Origin: Deinococcus marmoris | GTDB taxonomy: Bacteria > Deinococcota > Deinococci > Deinococcales > Deinococcaceae | DNA: 19,924 bases | Direction: 5' to 3' | Assembly (NCBI RefSeq): GCF_001949125.1 | Contig: NZ_MSTI01000108.1 | Coordinates: 1 to 19,924, forward strand | Part shown: in pieces, positions 18,263 through 19,924 of the stretch | Position numbering within the stretch: position 1 is the first letter of the stretch | Layout of the letters: each line of letters opens with the position of its first letter | Made by a program: the position numbers and the translations under genes | The notes under the pieces: model-generated | What the model was told of the DNA's origin: nothing | Seen by the model: only the letters and a program-made list of their open reading frames with translations | Databases searched by the model: none

Positions 18263-19924
18263 ATGACCACCTTCCCGCCCACGCCCGGCCCGCAGCAGGC
18301 CCCCGAGGGACGCGAACGCTTCCGCGCGCTGGCCGCCACCATCGGGCTGCATGTGGTGGTGTTCTCCGGCCTGCTGCTGCTGCGCCCCGGCACGCCCGAC
18401 GCGCTGCCAGGGCCGCCTGACCCGCTGCGGACCCCCCTGGAAGTCGTGACGCTGGCCCCCGCGCCGGAGCCTTTGCCCGTACAGGCCACCGCGCCGCTGA
18501 CGCCGAAGCCCGCTCTCCCAAAACCAGTACCGCCCCGGCCCGTCACCGCCCGGCCCGCCACGCCGCCGAAGCCGACGCCCACTCCAGCCAGACCAGCCCC
18601 CAGGCCGGCAGCAGCGCCCACGCCGAAGCCCGAGGTCAAGGCGACGCCGACACCCGCACCGAAACCTGTACCTGCGCCCACTCCGACGCCCGCTGCTCAG
18701 CCCAGTCCGCAGCCCTCGCCGCCCGCCGCACAGGTCAAAGCGCCCTCACCTGCGCCGACGCCCAGGCCCGCCGAAGCGCCCGCCGCGACGCCCAGACCTG
18801 CACAGCCGGCAGCGGCTCCAGTGGCCCAGACTCCAACACGCACGCCCGCTCCGACCCAGCCCACACCTGCCGAACGCACACCCGTGACCCAGCCGACGCC
18901 CGCCACACCCGCCCCGGCACGCACGGCGGCCACCGCGCCCGTAGCAACCTCGCCGCAGCCCGCGCCCGAGATCGCCCCGGAACGGGTCACGACGCCACAG
19001 GTGGGCAGCGTGGAACCACAGCCACGCGCGGCAGCCCCGGAGACACCCGCCGAACCTGTGCGGGCCGCCCCTGCCGCGCCCGCCCCGCAACCGGAAGCCG
19101 TGACTGCCCTGCCCCGCCGCGAGGACACTGCCCCGGCTGCGCCCGCTGCCACCACTCCCGCCGCCAGTGCCCCTGCCAGTGAGCAGGCCAGCACGCCAGA
19201 AAGCGTGGCCCCGGCGCGTCCAGACGCCCAGACTCCAACCACATCCACCCCCACAGAGGCCGCGCCAGCCCCCAGCCGCAGCGCCAGCAACGAGCCGGTG
19301 GCGGCCATTCCGGCCCGCCCACAGGCCAGCAGTCCTGCCCAAGCCACTGCGCCCACGGCCCCCGTGACCGCCCGTGAAACACCCATTCCGGTGGCCCCCA
19401 GCACCGAGGCGGGACGGGCGGGCAGCGCGGCGAATACTTCAGGTGCCGATTCATCTGCCCCGGTGGCCGCGCGGCCCAGCCGGACACCCATTCCAGCGGC
19501 TCCTGCCACGCAGACCGAGGCGGGGCGCACGGCCCCGAATGCACAGGGCAGCGCTCCCGTTGCCGCCACGCCTGCCCGTACCCCGGCTGCGACAGCCCCC
19601 GCGCCCGCCGCACAGGCCAGCGGCAGTGGCGCGGCAGGCAGCACTGCGGCCAATAACCCGGCCAGTAATCCGGCCAGTGCCCGCCCCGCCGAGGGCAGCG
19701 GCACAGGAACCACTACCACATCCGGCAGCCCCGCCGACGCTCCCTCACGGGGAACGGCAGGCAGCGGAGGCAGCCCCGACACCGGAACCCCTGCCAGCGG
19801 ACGCGGCGCGGGCACAGGCCAGCCCGGCTCCGGTCAGGCAGGCAGCGCCCAGGGCGGCACAGGCACGGCCCCAGCGGCCTCCCGCGCGGGGGCGGCAGGT
19901 GGAGGTGCCGGCGCTCCCGCAGGC
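18263..19924 (+). CDS. TonB-like energy transducer with very long Pro/Ala-rich linker (3' end outside window)
   Basis: ATG 18263 lies one base after the exbD-like stop, and the frame is open to the last base, giving at least 554 residues. One membrane helix lies at about 22-41. It has Thr26-x-x-x-His30 (TIGLHVVV), matching the conserved Ser16-x-x-x-His20 of the E. coli TonB helix that engages ExbB/ExbD. After it come about 340 residues of Pro/Ala-rich sequence with Lys-Pro and Arg-Pro, then Gly/Ser/Thr/Asn-rich sequence with almost no charge. No Cys is present. The C-terminal TonB/TolA domain, if any, is beyond the window. Third in an exbB-exbD-tonB order, it should link the stator to the outer membrane. 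TolA-like is the alternative; the Pro-rich rather than helical linker favours TonB. Confidence 0.8.
   Translation, partial: MTTFPPTPGPQQAPEGRERFRALAATIGLHVVVFSGLLLLRPGTPDALPGPPDPLRTPLEVVTLAPAPEPLPVQATAPLTPKPALPKPVPPRPVTARPATPPKPTPTPARPAPRPAAAPTPKPEVKATPTPAPKPVPAPTPTPAAQPSPQPSPPAAQVKAPSPAPTPRPAEAPAATPRPAQPAAAPVAQTPTRTPAPTQPTPAERTPVTQPTPATPAPARTAATAPVATSPQPAPEIAPERVTTPQVGSVEPQPRAAAPETPAEPVRAAPAAPAPQPEAVTALPRREDTAPAAPAATTPAASAPASEQASTPESVAPARPDAQTPTTSTPTEAAPAPSRSASNEPVAAIPARPQASSPAQATAPTAPVTARETPIPVAPSTEAGRAGSAANTSGADSSAPVAARPSRTPIPAAPATQTEAGRTAPNAQGSAPVAATPARTPAATAPAPAAQASGSGAAGSTAANNPASNPASARPAEGSGTGTTTTSGSPADAPSRGTAGSGGSPDTGTPASGRGAGTGQPGSGQAGSAQGGTGTAPAASRAGAAGGGAGAPAG

Noticed and set aside
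18697..19815. 372-codon minus-strand frame opposite the TonB-like gene
   Set aside because: Ala/Gly/Val-rich complement of a Pro/Ala/Thr-rich coding region; no start context and no motif.

Overview
The window is high-GC bacterial DNA that most resembles a Deinococcus chromosome. The support is a SufCBD iron-sulfur cassette on one strand, an unusually large number of genes whose -10 box (TANNNT) lies only 5-9 nt before the start codon (the leaderless pattern common in Deinococcus), and the general gene content. The genus call is inference from these features; no database was searched.

Layout. 1-335: the C-terminal end of an ISAs1-like transposase, cut by the window edge. 336-5275 (+): an M3-family oligoendopeptidase, a membrane-anchored von Willebrand A protein and a small four-helix membrane protein. 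5515-7738 (+): a secreted LysM/phosphodiester-glycosidase protein, then rbfA and a hotdog thioesterase that overlap, preceded by a 13-codon leader ORF that ends on the rbfA start codon. 7758-10634: a PIG-L deacetylase (-), a DUF4870 membrane protein (-) divergent from RNase HI (+), then a GNAT acetyltransferase and a TMEM175-type channel forming a two-gene minus-strand unit.

10738-16706 (-): the suf locus, read right to left. It runs promoter and leader hairpin, sufC, an AT-rich secreted-protein gene, sufB, an AT-rich six-cysteine zinc-ribbon gene, a 163-bp inverted-repeat element, a VapBC-like toxin-antitoxin pair, a VOC-family gene, sufD, and a clear intrinsic terminator. SufB, SufC and SufD normally form one Fe-S scaffold complex, so having unrelated genes between all three suf genes is the most unusual architecture here. 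The inverted repeats and the toxin-antitoxin pair sit exactly where they could uncouple sufD from sufC-sufB.

16901-19924 (+): an ExbB/TolQ, ExbD/TolR and TonB-like trio with overlapping or near-touching starts and stops. ExbB carries seven tandem pentapeptides in its tail. The TonB-like protein keeps the transmembrane histidine but then runs for more than 500 residues of Pro/Ala- and later Gly/Ser-rich sequence without a stop before the window ends. No tRNA, rRNA or CRISPR array was seen.
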